Below are positions 18,020-28,321 of a stretch of DNA of 48,642 nt, in pieces. Positions within the stretch are counted from its first letter, which is position 1. Every line of letters begins with the position of its first letter. The translations under genes were made by a program, and so were the position numbers. The notes beneath the pieces are model-generated. The model had not been told where the DNA came from. It saw only the letters and a list, made by a program, of their open reading frames with translations, and ran no database searches. Origin of the DNA: Desulfobacterales bacterium GWB2_56_26 (lineage in GTDB: Bacteria > Desulfobacterota > Desulfobulbia > Desulfobulbales > Desulfocapsaceae); contig MGTI01000071.1 of assembly GCA_001799365.1 (NCBI GenBank), positions 17,037 through 65,678 on the forward strand, in the 5' to 3' direction.

Positions 18020-18709
18020 TTATTCGGCTATGGACAGCAGCTCCACATCGAACACGAGTACCGAATTGGGTTCGATCATCGGTGCCGCGCCATTTTCACC
18101 ATAGGCCAATTCCGGCGGGATAACGATGTGCAGTTTCGACCCGACGTTCATGAGCTGCAGGGCCTCGCTCCATCCCTTGATCACCTGCTCAACCTGGAAT
18201 TCGGCGGGCTGGCCATGTTTGGCGGTACTGTCGAATTCGGTGCCGTTTATCAACTTGCCGGTGTACTCGACTTTGACGGTGTCGCTGGCCTGTGCCTTTT
18301 TGCCTTGGCCCTCTTTGACAACTTCATACTGCAAGCCGCTAGGGGTCACCGTGACACCTTTTTTCTTTTTGTTCTCCGCAAGATATGTATCGCCTGCCGT
18401 CTTGTTGGCGGCCTTCATCTCTTCCATCTTGACCATCTGGCGTGCCTGCATCTTGGCCGCGAACTCCTTCTTCACGGTGAGCATCTCCTCAGCGGTCAGA
18501 ACCGGAGTCGCGCCTTTATAAGCATCCTCGATACCGGTGATGAAAGACTCTTTCTTGATATCGCCGCCGGCGCCTTTAAAGTAATTCCCCACCTCGTAGC
18601 CCATGCTGTAGCTGATCTTATCCTCAAAGGTCTCGAGAGGTGCGGACATCGACAAATTCGGCAGAACCAGGCAAAGCCCAAAGGCTGCCGCAACATATAA
18701 CTTTTTCAT
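18020..18709 (-). CDS. FKBP-type peptidyl-prolyl cis-trans isomerase (FkpA/Mip-like)
   Basis: Signal peptide, Mip-type N-terminal domain, VKVEYTGKLINGTEFDSTAKHGQPAEFQVEQVIKGWSEALQLM...PPELAYGE. Confidence 0.95.
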   Translation of the reverse strand: MKKLYVAAAFGLCLVLPNLSMSAPLETFEDKISYSMGYEVGNYFKGAGGDIKKESFITGIEDAYKGATPVLTAEEMLTVKKEFAAKMQARQMVKMEEMKAANKTAGDTYLAENKKKKGVTVTPSGLQYEVVKEGQGKKAQASDTVKVEYTGKLINGTEFDSTAKHGQPAEFQVEQVIKGWSEALQLMNVGSKLHIVIPPELAYGENGAAPMIEPNSVLVFDVELLSIAE

Positions 18710-18750
18710 TTTTAAAAACTCCTGATTAAGGTTAGTGGAAGGTGCAGTTG

Positions 18751-19260
18751 TTACGACAGAAGCGTCGCATAGAAAGTAATGACAGGTAGTATACAGTATA
18801 TCAACCCGTAGGAGAGTACCACCAGGGTTATGCCTTTATTGTTCCGGTTAAGGTTGAAATCCGAACGAAGCCGGGGAAAACGCTGCAAGAGTGACCTCAC
18901 CTGATGGTGTTTTTTGTGAAAGTGTTCACCGGCAATATAGTCCCTGATTGTTCCGCTGTTTTTCAGATGGTCGAGGGTCTTGCGGCATTCCTCCCGGATA
19001 ACCCCGCCCTTGCCGCTCGAACCGTACCCGTGGATGATGGTTATAACTGCTATCTTGTTGCGTATCGCGTCATCGATAACCTCAGTCAACCGGTGCAGGG
19101 CCAGATCGACGGTCGGCCGGCCCGCTTCAAGGTTGACGGTTTTCTGCAGGAATGGTCGTATTTCCGGCAACTCGGGTTCCGCCCTTTTTGTTCCGCAGAA
19201 GGGACATCGCCCGCCTGCGGCTTCCCGTTCATTCCCACAGACCTCACAGACCGTGATCAT
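18751..19260 (-). CDS. Smr-domain protein with N-terminal zinc ribbon and hydrophobic C-terminus
   Basis: CEVCGNEREAAGGRCPFCGTKR; Smr core ITIIHGYGSSGKGGVIREECRKTL; C-terminal GITLVVLSYGLIYCILPVITFYATLLS. Confidence 0.8.
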   Translation of the reverse strand: MITVCEVCGNEREAAGGRCPFCGTKRAEPELPEIRPFLQKTVNLEAGRPTVDLALHRLTEVIDDAIRNKIAVITIIHGYGSSGKGGVIREECRKTLDHLKNSGTIRDYIAGEHFHKKHHQVRSLLQRFPRLRSDFNLNRNNKGITLVVLSYGLIYCILPVITFYATLLS

Positions 19261-19293
19261 GGTGGTTCATCTCCTCCCGTGCGGCGAAAGGAG

Positions 19294-21489
19294 CTAGAGC
19301 CTCCTTACCGTGATAACCGCAGGCAGCTGGCGCAGGTGCTGCATCAGGGTGTTCAGGTGCTCGAGATGGCCGACTTCGAGCGAGATGGTCATCTCGGCCA
19401 GATCCGCCGGGGTGGTATGCGCGGCTATATCGACAATATTGGCATTGTCGAGACTGATGGCCCCACTGATCTCGGCAAAGATGCCGCGTTTATTTTCCGC
19501 ACTGATATGAATCCCCACCTTATAGGATTTTTCGGCGATACCGGTCCAGGACACGTCAAGCCACCGCTTGGGATCGGAGCTGAGCAGATTGACGCAATCC
19601 GCCTTGTGAACGGACACCCCGCGGCCCATGGTAATGAAGCCGACGATCGGATCGCCTGGGAGCGGCTGGCAGCATTGACTGATCTTGACCAGCATGCCGT
19701 CGATGCCGTCGATCTTGATACCGGCCTTGCCCTCACCGTCGTCGCTTACGTGCTGCTGGCTGACCATGAGGCTGGCCAGCTCTTCGGGCGGCAATTCGAT
19801 ATTCTGCTCGGTATCCTTGCGCAGTTCGGCCGGCTCAAGCACCTTGATCAGGTGCTGGGGGGTGATCACCCCGCTGCCCACCTTGACCAGCAGATCGTCG
19901 AGGGAATTGCACCGCAACTGCTTGAGCATCAGGCGGATATGGCCGCTTTTGATGATCTTTTTCAGGGAAGTATCGTACTTGCGGATCTCACGCTCGCAGA
20001 TCTCCCGCCCGAGTTTGAGCGCCTTCTCCTTTTCTTCCCGTCTCAGCCAGGAACGGATCCTGGTCCTCGCCCGGCTGGTTTTGACCAGATCGAGCCAGCC
20101 CCGCCGCGGAACCTGGGTGGGCGAGGTGACGATCTCGACGATATCGCCGTTCTGCAGCTGGTATTTGAGCGGCACCTGGCGGCCGTTGACCTTCGCGCCG
20201 ACACAGCGATCGCCGACCTGGGTATGGATGGCGTAGGCAAAATCGATGGGGCAGCTGCCTTTCGGGAACTCCTTCACCTCCCCGGTGGGCGTCAGGGCAA
20301 AAACCTCCGGATCGTAGAGCTCGCCGATCAGGCTGTCGAGGAACTCGCGGGGATCTTCGACCTCCTGGAGTGAGGCGACCAGCTTCTTCAGTTCGCGGAA
20401 GAGCCGTGCGTCGTTCTTGTTGATCCTCTGGCCTTCCTTGTAAGCCCAGTGCGCCGCAACACCCTCCTGAGCGACCCGGTCCATCTCATCCGTGCGGATC
20501 TGGATCTCGATGAAATGATCGCGGGGCCCGATCACGGTGGTGTGCATCGACTGGTAGTTGTTGGCCTTTGGAACGGAGATGAAATCCTTGATGCGGCCGG
20601 GCACCGGAGCCCACTCGCCATGGATGATGCCGAGGGCCTCATAACATTCGTTGACCGTGCCCACGATGATCCGGAAGGCTACCTTGTCGTAAACCCGCTC
20701 CAGGGGAATATTCTGGGCAATCAGCTTCTTATAGATGGAGTAGAGGTGCTTCGGCCGGCCGATGATGCGAATCGGCTTGACGCCGCTCTCGCCGAGTTTC
20801 CCATAGAGGATCTTGATCACCTCGTCGACATACTTCTGTCGTTGGTCCAGAGAACTCTCAAGCTTATGGGCCAGATCGTAGTGCTCCTCCGGATGGAGGA
20901 ACTTGAAGGCGTGGTCTTCGAGTTCCCTCTTCAACCAATCGATACCGAGCCGGCTGGCAAGAGGGGCGTAGACATCCATGGTCTCCCGAGCGATATCGAG
21001 CTGCCGCTCCCGGTCAACCATATCGAGCAGAAACATATCGAGCAGCCGGTCGACCAGCTTTACCAACAAAACCCGGATATCGGAGGCGATGGCCAGCAGC
21101 ATCTTCCGCAGGTTTTCCGCCTGGCTCGCCAGCTTGCTGTTGTACTGAACCTGGGTGATGCGGGTCGATCCCTCGACAATCTTCGCGACATCCTCACCGA
21201 ATTTTTCCGCGAGTTCCTCGACGCTCACCCCTTCCTTCAGGACGCCGTGCAAAAGTCCCGCGAGGATCGTGTCGAGATCCAGATGCATGGAGGCCAGCAT
21301 CGAGGCCACCTCCAGCAGGTGGATGATGTACAGCTCGCCGGAGAAATGCCGACTTCCCTTATGCACGCGGGTGATGATCGCCCAGGCCTCGTCTATACGA
21401 GACAGGTCGACACCCTGCAGATAATTGGCGGCCAGGATTTTTAGGCCGTTAGGATTGATTGTTGCTTCGTTTGCCATCTTTGCCGACAT
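19294..21489 (-). CDS. RelA/SpoT family (p)ppGpp synthetase
   Basis: 731 aa; HD-like N-terminus, synthetase RIKDFISVPKANNYQSMHTTV, IEIQIRT, TGS (VFALTPTGEVKEFPKGSCPIDFAYAIHT), C-terminal ACT. Confidence 0.95.
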   Translation of the reverse strand: MSAKMANEATINPNGLKILAANYLQGVDLSRIDEAWAIITRVHKGSRHFSGELYIIHLLEVASMLASMHLDLDTILAGLLHGVLKEGVSVEELAEKFGEDVAKIVEGSTRITQVQYNSKLASQAENLRKMLLAIASDIRVLLVKLVDRLLDMFLLDMVDRERQLDIARETMDVYAPLASRLGIDWLKRELEDHAFKFLHPEEHYDLAHKLESSLDQRQKYVDEVIKILYGKLGESGVKPIRIIGRPKHLYSIYKKLIAQNIPLERVYDKVAFRIIVGTVNECYEALGIIHGEWAPVPGRIKDFISVPKANNYQSMHTTVIGPRDHFIEIQIRTDEMDRVAQEGVAAHWAYKEGQRINKNDARLFRELKKLVASLQEVEDPREFLDSLIGELYDPEVFALTPTGEVKEFPKGSCPIDFAYAIHTQVGDRCVGAKVNGRQVPLKYQLQNGDIVEIVTSPTQVPRRGWLDLVKTSRARTRIRSWLRREEKEKALKLGREICEREIRKYDTSLKKIIKSGHIRLMLKQLRCNSLDDLLVKVGSGVITPQHLIKVLEPAELRKDTEQNIELPPEELASLMVSQQHVSDDGEGKAGIKIDGIDGMLVKISQCCQPLPGDPIVGFITMGRGVSVHKADCVNLLSSDPKRWLDVSWTGIAEKSYKVGIHISAENKRGIFAEISGAISLDNANIVDIAAHTTPADLAEMTISLEVGHLEHLNTLMQHLRQLPAVITVRRL

Positions 21490-21497
21490 TGCCGGTT

Positions 21498-23213
21498 CTA
21501 CTTTTTCATGAGCTCAGCGAGAAGCTTCTCACGCAAGACGGAAACCGCCTCTTCCGGGGTCATTTCCTCGGTTGCCCCGTCTCTGCGGCTACGTACTTCC
21601 ACTTTGCCGCTCTTTGCGAAACTATTGCCGACCGTCAGCCGGTAAGGGATGCCGAGCAGGTCGGCGTCCTTGAACTTCAGGCCCGGCCGTTCGTCCCGGT
21701 CGTCGAGGATCACTTCCAGTCCCGCCGCCTGCAGGTCGCGATAGACCTTCTCGGCCGCGGCGGAAATCGCTTCATCCTTCACTCCGAGATTGAGGACGAT
21801 GACCGTATAGGGTGCCAGCGGTATGGGAAAGATGATGCCATTGTCGTCATGGTTCTGTTCGATTGCCGCCGCCACCACTCGGCTCACGCCGATGCCGTAG
21901 CAACCCATGACAAAATGTTTCTCCTGGCCATCGCTGTCCTGGAAGGTGGCGTTCATCGACTGGGAGTAGCCGGTGCCCAATTTGAAGACATGGCCGACTT
22001 CGATGCCTTCGGTGAGTTTCAGTTGGCCGCCGCATGCCGGACAGGGGTCGCCTGGGGTGATCTGACGCAGGTCGGCCACCGCCTCGGCCTGAAAATCGCG
22101 GCCAAAGTTGACATTCTTCAAGTGGTAGTTCTTCTCATTGCCGCCGACATAAAAATTGCGCATGGCCGCCACTTCCTGATCGGCGACCACCCGGACTCTT
22201 ATCCCCACTGGTCCGAGATAGCCGGTCGGCACGCCGGTGGCCTTGAACACCTCCTCATCGCCCGCCATTTCCACGTCGGCCACGCCCAGGAGGTTCTTCA
22301 ATTTGACCTCTTCCACTTCCCGGTCGCCGCGGACCAGCACCGCGACCGGCTGACCATCGGCTTTGAAAACGAGGGTCTTGACCAGCAGGGAGGGCTCGAT
22401 ACCCAAAAATTCGCAGACCGCTTCCACCTTGCGCTTGCCGGGGGTCTCCACCTTCTCCATCTCCGCGAGAGGCTCGGTTGAGGTTTCAGGCGTAAGCTTC
22501 ACCACCGCCTTTTCCATATTGGCGGCGTACTCGCAGTCCTTACAGATTACAATGGTATCTTCACCGGTTTTGGCAAGGACCATGAACTCGTGGGAGAAGC
22601 TGCCGCCGATGGCCCCCGAGTCCGCCTGCACCGCCCGGAAATCAAGACCGCAACGGGAGAATATGCGTTTATAGGCCTCATACATCTTCATGTAGGAAAC
22701 TTCCGCCGCCTCGTCGCTCACGTCGAAAGAATACGCATCCTTCATGATGAATTCCCGGCCCCGCATAAGACCGAATCGCGGCCGGATCTCGTCGCGGAAC
22801 TTGGTCTGGATCTGATAGAGATTGACCGGCAGATCGCGGTAGGAATGCAGTTCCTTACGGGCGATATCGGTAATGACCTCCTCATGGGTGGGTCCAAGGC
22901 AGGACTCCCGGTCGTGCCGGTCATGGAAGCGGAGCAGTTCCGGTCCGTATTTTTCGTACCTGCCGGTCTCCTTCCACAGATCGGCGGGCTGCACCATGGG
23001 CATCAGCAGTTCCTGGGCACCGGCCCGGTTCATCTCCTCGCGGACGATGTTCTCGACTTTGCGGATCGCCGCAAGCCCGAAGGGCAGATAGGTATAGATG
23101 CCGGCGGTGAGCTTGCGCATGAACCCGGCCCGCAGCATGAGGACGTGGCTGACCACTTCGGCTTCGGCAGGGCTTTCCTTGAGGGTCGGCAAGAGTAACT
23201 GAGAATAACGCAT
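21498..23213 (-). CDS. proS: Prolyl-tRNA synthetase
   Basis: [46 protein letters not shown]..., class II aaRS motifs ([22 protein letters not shown]); start at the internal MRYSQ. Confidence 0.97.
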   Translation of the reverse strand: MRYSQLLLPTLKESPAEAEVVSHVLMLRAGFMRKLTAGIYTYLPFGLAAIRKVENIVREEMNRAGAQELLMPMVQPADLWKETGRYEKYGPELLRFHDRHDRESCLGPTHEEVITDIARKELHSYRDLPVNLYQIQTKFRDEIRPRFGLMRGREFIMKDAYSFDVSDEAAEVSYMKMYEAYKRIFSRCGLDFRAVQADSGAIGGSFSHEFMVLAKTGEDTIVICKDCEYAANMEKAVVKLTPETSTEPLAEMEKVETPGKRKVEAVCEFLGIEPSLLVKTLVFKADGQPVAVLVRGDREVEEVKLKNLLGVADVEMAGDEEVFKATGVPTGYLGPVGIRVRVVADQEVAAMRNFYVGGNEKNYHLKNVNFGRDFQAEAVADLRQITPGDPCPACGGQLKLTEGIEVGHVFKLGTGYSQSMNATFQDSDGQEKHFVMGCYGIGVSRVVAAAIEQNHDDNGIIFPIPLAPYTVIVLNLGVKDEAISAAAEKVYRDLQAAGLEVILDDRDERPGLKFKDADLLGIPYRLTVGNSFAKSGKVEVRSRRDGATEEMTPEEAVSVLREKLLAELMKK

Positions 23214-23348
23214 AGTGTTTCTTTTTCCGTTCTGATTGAATTCTAGATGATCGTCCATACCGGCCCGACGGCCCGGAAGTTTAGGCGCCGTTATGAAATA
23301 ACCAGGCCATTTCCACCGGTTTCGCTGCGGTTCTTAGACCGGTTCCGA

Positions 23349-23377
23349 GCATTACCTTGGCCATGTTATTTTGACAA
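23349..23377 (-). promoter_or_regulatory. Candidate sigma70 promoter upstream of proS
   Basis: Minus strand TTGTCA-N17-TAATGC in the ispG-proS intergenic region. Confidence 0.45.
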
Positions 23378-23381
23378 CGGC

Positions 23382-24488
23382 TTACTCGCTTCTTTTAGCA
23401 GAATTTCGCTCTTTTTGCCCTTCTTCTTCCATCTTTTTCAGCTCTGTCATGAAAACTTCCATGAGCTCTTCCTCCTTCACTTTCTTCCAGATTTCCCCTT
23501 TCTTGAAGATAATCCCCACCCCCTTGCCGCCGGCGACGCCGATATCGGCCTGTTTTGCCTCGCCGGGGCCGTTGACCGGGCAACCCATGACCGCCACCTT
23601 CAGGGGACTTTTCATGGTCTGCACGAACCGTTCGACCTCTTCAGCAAGACCAAACAGGTCGATTCGGGTGCGGCCGCAGGTCGGGCAGGAGATGAGTTCC
23701 GGCCCGCGCTCACGGATCTTCAGGGACCGCAGGAGTTCAAACCCGACCCGTACCTCTTCCACCGGATCCCGGGTAAGTGAAATGCGAAAGGTATCGCCGA
23801 TGCCCTCGCTGAGCAATATCCCCAGGGCGACACTCGACTTGACCGTGCCGGCGATAAGGCCCCCCGCCTCCGTCACCCCCAGATGCAGGGGATAATCGGT
23901 CACGGTGGATAACTTCCGGTAGCCCTGGACGGTAGTGAGCACATCGGCCGACTTGATCGAGATCTTCATCTCATAAAAACCTTGTTTTTCCAGCAGCCGG
24001 ACATTGCGCAGGGCGCTTTCTATGAGTGCGTCGGTATTGTCTGGCGTCGGATAGCCGTAGCTTTTCAGGAGATCCTTTTCGATGGAGCCGCTGTTGACCC
24101 CGACGCGGATCGGCACCTTATGGAGCTTTGCCGCGGCGACAACCCGGGCGATCTTCGCTTCTCCGCCGAGATTGCCGGGATTGATCCGGATGCCGTCGGC
24201 CCCGTGCTCCATGGCGACGACGGCCAGCCGGGAATCGAAGTGGATATCGGCGATAAGGGGGATGGCAATTTTATCCTGGATCTCCCGGATCGCTTCGGCA
24301 GCGGGGGTATCCGGCACCGCTACCCTGACAATTTCGCATCCAGCCGCCGTGAGTCGCTCTATCTGGCCGACGGTCGCCGCCACATCCTGAGTATCGGTGT
24401 TGGTCATCGACTGCACCAGGATCGGGCTGTCGCCGCCCAGGGCGACCCCGCCGATCTTGATCTGTCGCGTCTTGCGTCTAACAATCAT
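23382..24488 (-). CDS. ispG: 4-hydroxy-3-methylbut-2-enyl-diphosphate synthase (flavodoxin)
   Basis: IGGVALGGDSPILVQSMTNTDTQDV, RINPGNLGG, VGVNSGSIEKDLL, SCPTCGRT, MGCPVNGPGEAKQADIGVAGG. Confidence 0.97.
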   Translation of the reverse strand: MIVRRKTRQIKIGGVALGGDSPILVQSMTNTDTQDVAATVGQIERLTAAGCEIVRVAVPDTPAAEAIREIQDKIAIPLIADIHFDSRLAVVAMEHGADGIRINPGNLGGEAKIARVVAAAKLHKVPIRVGVNSGSIEKDLLKSYGYPTPDNTDALIESALRNVRLLEKQGFYEMKISIKSADVLTTVQGYRKLSTVTDYPLHLGVTEAGGLIAGTVKSSVALGILLSEGIGDTFRISLTRDPVEEVRVGFELLRSLKIRERGPELISCPTCGRTRIDLFGLAEEVERFVQTMKSPLKVAVMGCPVNGPGEAKQADIGVAGGKGVGIIFKKGEIWKKVKEEELMEVFMTELKKMEEEGQKERNSAKRSE

Positions 24489-25227
24489 CTCTTTCCTGCC
24501 CCTGCGCCATACTCTTTTTCTTCAAGAGATTCAGTTCGGCATCCGAACTCCTGATATAGGTCGGAACGCCTTCCGCCAGATCGAGGAGTTCACCCCGAAC
24601 CAGTTTTTCCCCGGCCAGGAGGCCTAAGGACGAGGCCGAAGGCTCGTGAAGCTGGGCCGGAGCAAGCACAACCCGCTCGCCCAGAAGGGTCCGAAAAAGC
24701 TCGCCGTAGACCAGCGCCCCGTCACCCACCATAATCACCGGCTCCGTCACCTGCGCCGCCAGCTCCTGCGGCTGGAGAACGGCCTGCTCACTCACCCTCT
24801 CGATCAGCCCGTCGTCGCCCAGCCGGTAAAAGGCGGCGTAGACTTCCTTCTTCCTGGCATCCAGCACTGCGCAGATGAGCTTGTCGCTCACACATTTACT
24901 GGCCAGGGCGTCCAAGGTGGAAATGCCGATCAGAACCTTTCCGGCGGCTGCCGCCAGGCCTTTGGCTGTAGCCATGCCGATGCGCAGCCCGGTAAAACTG
25001 CCCGGGCCGAGGGAGATCGCGATGCCGTCGATATCCTGCCAGGTGCGTACCGTCTCTACCATCAGCAGATCGATGACCGAAAGGAGTCGCCTGGAATGGG
25101 TCACCTTGCCGGTCAGGCTGAAGGCCGCCACCACCCTGCCATCCTGGCGGGTGCCAAGGGTCAGGGCCACAGAACTGCACGGAGTCGCCGTATCGATCGA
25201 TAAAATGAGCGGGGACTTGCGATCCAT
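24478..25227 (-). CDS. tsaB: tRNA threonylcarbamoyladenosine biosynthesis protein TsaB
   Basis: LSIDTATPCSSVAL, GIAISLGPGSFTGLRIGMATAKGLA; DARKKEVYAAFY. Confidence 0.95.
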   Translation of the reverse strand: MDRKSPLILSIDTATPCSSVALTLGTRQDGRVVAAFSLTGKVTHSRRLLSVIDLLMVETVRTWQDIDGIAISLGPGSFTGLRIGMATAKGLAAAAGKVLIGISTLDALASKCVSDKLICAVLDARKKEVYAAFYRLGDDGLIERVSEQAVLQPQELAAQVTEPVIMVGDGALVYGELFRTLLGERVVLAPAQLHEPSASSLGLLAGEKLVRGELLDLAEGVPTYIRSSDAELNLLKKKSMAQGQERDDC

Positions 25228-26300
25228 CAATTGAACAGCCTGACGATATCGTTGTAGAAGACAAAGATCATAAGCGTTCCCAACAGACCGATGCCTACCT
25301 GCTGGGCGATAATCTGCGCCCGTTCGTTCAAAGGCTTGCGCCGCAGCCCTTCGAGGGTGAGAAAGACCAGATGGCCGCCGTCCAGGACCGGAATCGGCAG
25401 AAGATTGAGAATTCCCAGATTGACGCTCAAAAGCGACATGAAATAGATCAGGTTCAGCCAGCCGGCCTTCATCTGCTCGCCTGCGATCTGGGCAATGAGA
25501 ATAGGGCCGCCGATCTCGGACGCCGGCACCACCTGCTGGATGATTTTCACAAAGCCCGTGGCCGTGAGGTCGATATACATCCAGGTCTGCAGAAAAGCAT
25601 TTTCCAGGGATGCCAGGAGACCGCTCGGTTCCCAGGTCACATCGTCGGCCTTCATGATCCCTATCATATAGCGTTGTTCGACTTCTTCGCCGAAAACATT
25701 TTTTACGGCATCGATGGAGGGCTTCACTGTCATAGTAAGTTGCTCGCCGCCTCGCTGCACGACTATCGACAGGGGACTGCCGGTGCTGTCCTTCACAGCC
25801 GTCAGCACATCCTGCCAGGCCAAGGTTTCCTTGTCATTGATCCGCAGGATCTCATCACCTTTCTCCAACCCGGCCTGGGCCGCAGGCGAATTCTCATTCA
25901 CTTTGCCGATACGGGTGGTATCGACGGGGGTGGGAATGCCGACAATGAAAAAAACAAAAAAGAACAGCACGACGGCAAACAGCAGATTGAAGACCGGACC
26001 CGCAAGAACGATACAGAATCGCTGCCACACCGGTTTATGGGCAAAAGAAACCTTTTTGTCTGCCTCGGATACTTGCTGTTCATCGGGATTTTCGCCGAAC
26101 ATTTTAACGAAGCCACCGAGCGGAAAGGCGGAGATGACGTATTCGGTCTCGCCCACTACCTTGCCCGCCACTCTGGGTCCGAAGCCGAGCGAAAACTTCA
26201 AGACCTTAACGCCAAAGAGCTTGGCGAAGAGGAAATGGCCGAACTCATGAACAAAAATAAGCAGGCCAAGCACCAGGATAAACGAAAAGAGTGTATTCAT
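25227..26300 (-). CDS. rseP: RIP zinc metalloprotease RseP
   Basis: LLIFVHEFGHFLFAKLFGVKV, PDZ domain, LNLLPIPVLDGGHL. Confidence 0.96.
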   Translation of the reverse strand: MNTLFSFILVLGLLIFVHEFGHFLFAKLFGVKVLKFSLGFGPRVAGKVVGETEYVISAFPLGGFVKMFGENPDEQQVSEADKKVSFAHKPVWQRFCIVLAGPVFNLLFAVVLFFFVFFIVGIPTPVDTTRIGKVNENSPAAQAGLEKGDEILRINDKETLAWQDVLTAVKDSTGSPLSIVVQRGGEQLTMTVKPSIDAVKNVFGEEVEQRYMIGIMKADDVTWEPSGLLASLENAFLQTWMYIDLTATGFVKIIQQVVPASEIGGPILIAQIAGEQMKAGWLNLIYFMSLLSVNLGILNLLPIPVLDGGHLVFLTLEGLRRKPLNERAQIIAQQVGIGLLGTLMIFVFYNDIVRLFN

Positions 26301-26360
26301 AGCGAAGAAATAGATGCGGAGAAGCGGCTTCTCCGAGAAAACAATTATTGGAATAATTTC

Positions 26361-27521
26361 CTAAAGACCGTTCATAATCAATGCGTCGGCTGCTTTTCTG
26401 GCAGCTGCATCCGCCCGTAAGATATCTTCAAGGCATGCGTCACTTCCTTGCTCTATAATATCCATTGTTCTGGCCACTGTCTCAGCTATTTGTGAGAAAC
26501 TGATGCGTGATTGGAGAAAAGCGGCGACAGCGACCTCGTTGGCACCATTGAGCACAGCCGGCGCAACCCCGCCGCGGCGAAGCGCCGTAAAGGCTAAGCG
26601 CAGAGCTGGAAAACAATGGTAGTCGGGCTCTTGAAATTCAAGACTTGCGCACTGCGACAGCTGCAGGGACTGCAACTGGAGAGGAAGTCTTTCCGGATAG
26701 GACAGCGCGTAGGCTATGGGAATCCGCATATCGGGAATCCCCAGCTGCGCAAGGACGGAACCATCCTGATACTCCACCAGCGAGTGAACGATCGACTGCG
26801 GGTGGACGACGACTTCGATAGCCTCGGCGGCAACATCGAACAGCCATCTCGCCTCGATGACTTCCAAGCCCTTGTTCATGAGAGTGGCCGAATCGATCGA
26901 AATCTTCTGCCCCATCGACCAGTTTGGGTGCTTCAGCGCCTGCTCTCTGGTTACCCGGAGGAGCTGGTCCACCTTCATGCCGCGAAATGGCCCTCCGGAG
27001 GCAGTCAGGATAATCTTCTTGAGATCTTTTTTCCGCCCGGCTTCCAGTGCCTGAAAAATTGCGGAGTGCTCGGAATCGATCGGCAACAGGCGAACCCCCT
27101 TCTCCCGCACCGCAGCCATGACAATCCTGCCCGCCATCACAAGTGTCTCCTTGTTGGCAAGCCCGATATCCTTACCCGCCTCGATGGCGGCAAGAGTCGG
27201 CAGAAGTCCCGCCGCGCCAACCACTGCCGTGACAGTCATCACCGCTGCCGGAAAAGACGCCACCGCTTTATTGCCCTCAACACCGAAGACGATTCTCGCC
27301 CTGAATTCATGCGGCACCAGCAGCGTGAGCTCCTGCGCCCGCTGTTCATCGATAACGGAGATGAGTTTCGGCCGAAATTCCCTTACCTGCTGCGCCAGAA
27401 GCGAAACATTGGTGCCGGCAGCCATGGCGACTATCCTGTAACGCTCCGGAAACTGTCTTACAACCTCAAGGACATTGACACCGATTGAACCGGTAGAACC
27501 GAGCAAGGCGATACATTTCAT
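26361..27521 (-). CDS. dxr: 1-deoxy-D-xylulose-5-phosphate reductoisomerase
   Basis: [77 protein letters not shown]. Confidence 0.97.
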   Translation of the reverse strand: MKCIALLGSTGSIGVNVLEVVRQFPERYRIVAMAAGTNVSLLAQQVREFRPKLISVIDEQRAQELTLLVPHEFRARIVFGVEGNKAVASFPAAVMTVTAVVGAAGLLPTLAAIEAGKDIGLANKETLVMAGRIVMAAVREKGVRLLPIDSEHSAIFQALEAGRKKDLKKIILTASGGPFRGMKVDQLLRVTREQALKHPNWSMGQKISIDSATLMNKGLEVIEARWLFDVAAEAIEVVVHPQSIVHSLVEYQDGSVLAQLGIPDMRIPIAYALSYPERLPLQLQSLQLSQCASLEFQEPDYHCFPALRLAFTALRRGGVAPAVLNGANEVAVAAFLQSRISFSQIAETVARTMDIIEQGSDACLEDILRADAAARKAADALIMNGL

Positions 27522-28321
27522 AGAAAAGCCGGCAAGAGGAGAAGATAATAGAGAACCGGTCCGACGAAAAGGAGGGAATCGACACGGTCGAGGATACCGC
27601 CATGACCGGCCAGCAGCGTCCCGGAGTCCTTGGTTCCCGTGCCCCGTTTGACGATTGATTCCGTGAGATCGCCTAAAATGCCCATTATCGACAGCAGAAA
27701 TGCGGAAAGAAGAAGAAAGGCCCAGCTGAAGGAGGGCTGAAGGAGAAGGGCGAAACCGGCGGCCGCGGCCATACCGGCCACAATTCCGCCGACGGCTCCC
27801 TCGATTGTCTTATTGGGACTGACATTCGGGCAGAGCTTGTTCCTGCCGATGGACCGGCCGACGAAATAGGCGCCGGTATCGGAACAGGCGGTAATGGCGG
27901 TCCCGATCACCAGCCAGCTGCTGCCATCGGGAACAAACCGCAGGAGGACTATATGGGCACCGAGAAAACCGACGTACAGCAAGCCGAAAACCAGCCGGCA
28001 AAACAACGGGTAGCTCTCCGGAATACTACGATAACGATAGAGGAAATAGCAGGTCAGCGTAAGAAAGGAGAATAGCAGGGCCGGCGGCAGAACATGCAAC
28101 TCGGGGTGCAGACAGATGATGGCGACCGGTGCGGCGAGGCTTATATTGAGAAACCAGCGCTCGCAGAAATGCACGGTGCGTTCATCGGCCATCTTCAGGT
28201 ATTCATCGGCGGCCAAAAGGACGATCAAGACAGATACAAGACAAAAGAACAGCGCCGACCCCTTCAGCAAAAGCAGGAGCCAGAAACCAGCAATCAGAAT
28301 CCCGGGAACAACTCGTTTCAT
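27518..28321 (-). CDS. cdsA: Phosphatidate cytidylyltransferase
   Basis: [51 protein letters not shown]; start at MKRVVPG. Confidence 0.95.
   Translation of the reverse strand: MKRVVPGILIAGFWLLLLLKGSALFFCLVSVLIVLLAADEYLKMADERTVHFCERWFLNISLAAPVAIICLHPELHVLPPALLFSFLTLTCYFLYRYRSIPESYPLFCRLVFGLLYVGFLGAHIVLLRFVPDGSSWLVIGTAITACSDTGAYFVGRSIGRNKLCPNVSPNKTIEGAVGGIVAGMAAAAGFALLLQPSFSWAFLLLSAFLLSIMGILGDLTESIVKRGTGTKDSGTLLAGHGGILDRVDSLLFVGPVLYYLLLLPAFL

Noticed and set aside
18904-20373. 489-aa plus-strand ORF
   Set aside because: Antisense to smr and relA/spoT; high-GC shadow ORF with no recognisable domain.
23214-23348. accggt...accggt repeats in the proS leader as a T-box or other riboswitch
   Set aside because: No T-box core motif (e.g. 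TGGNACC) or other class signature; only short palindromes.
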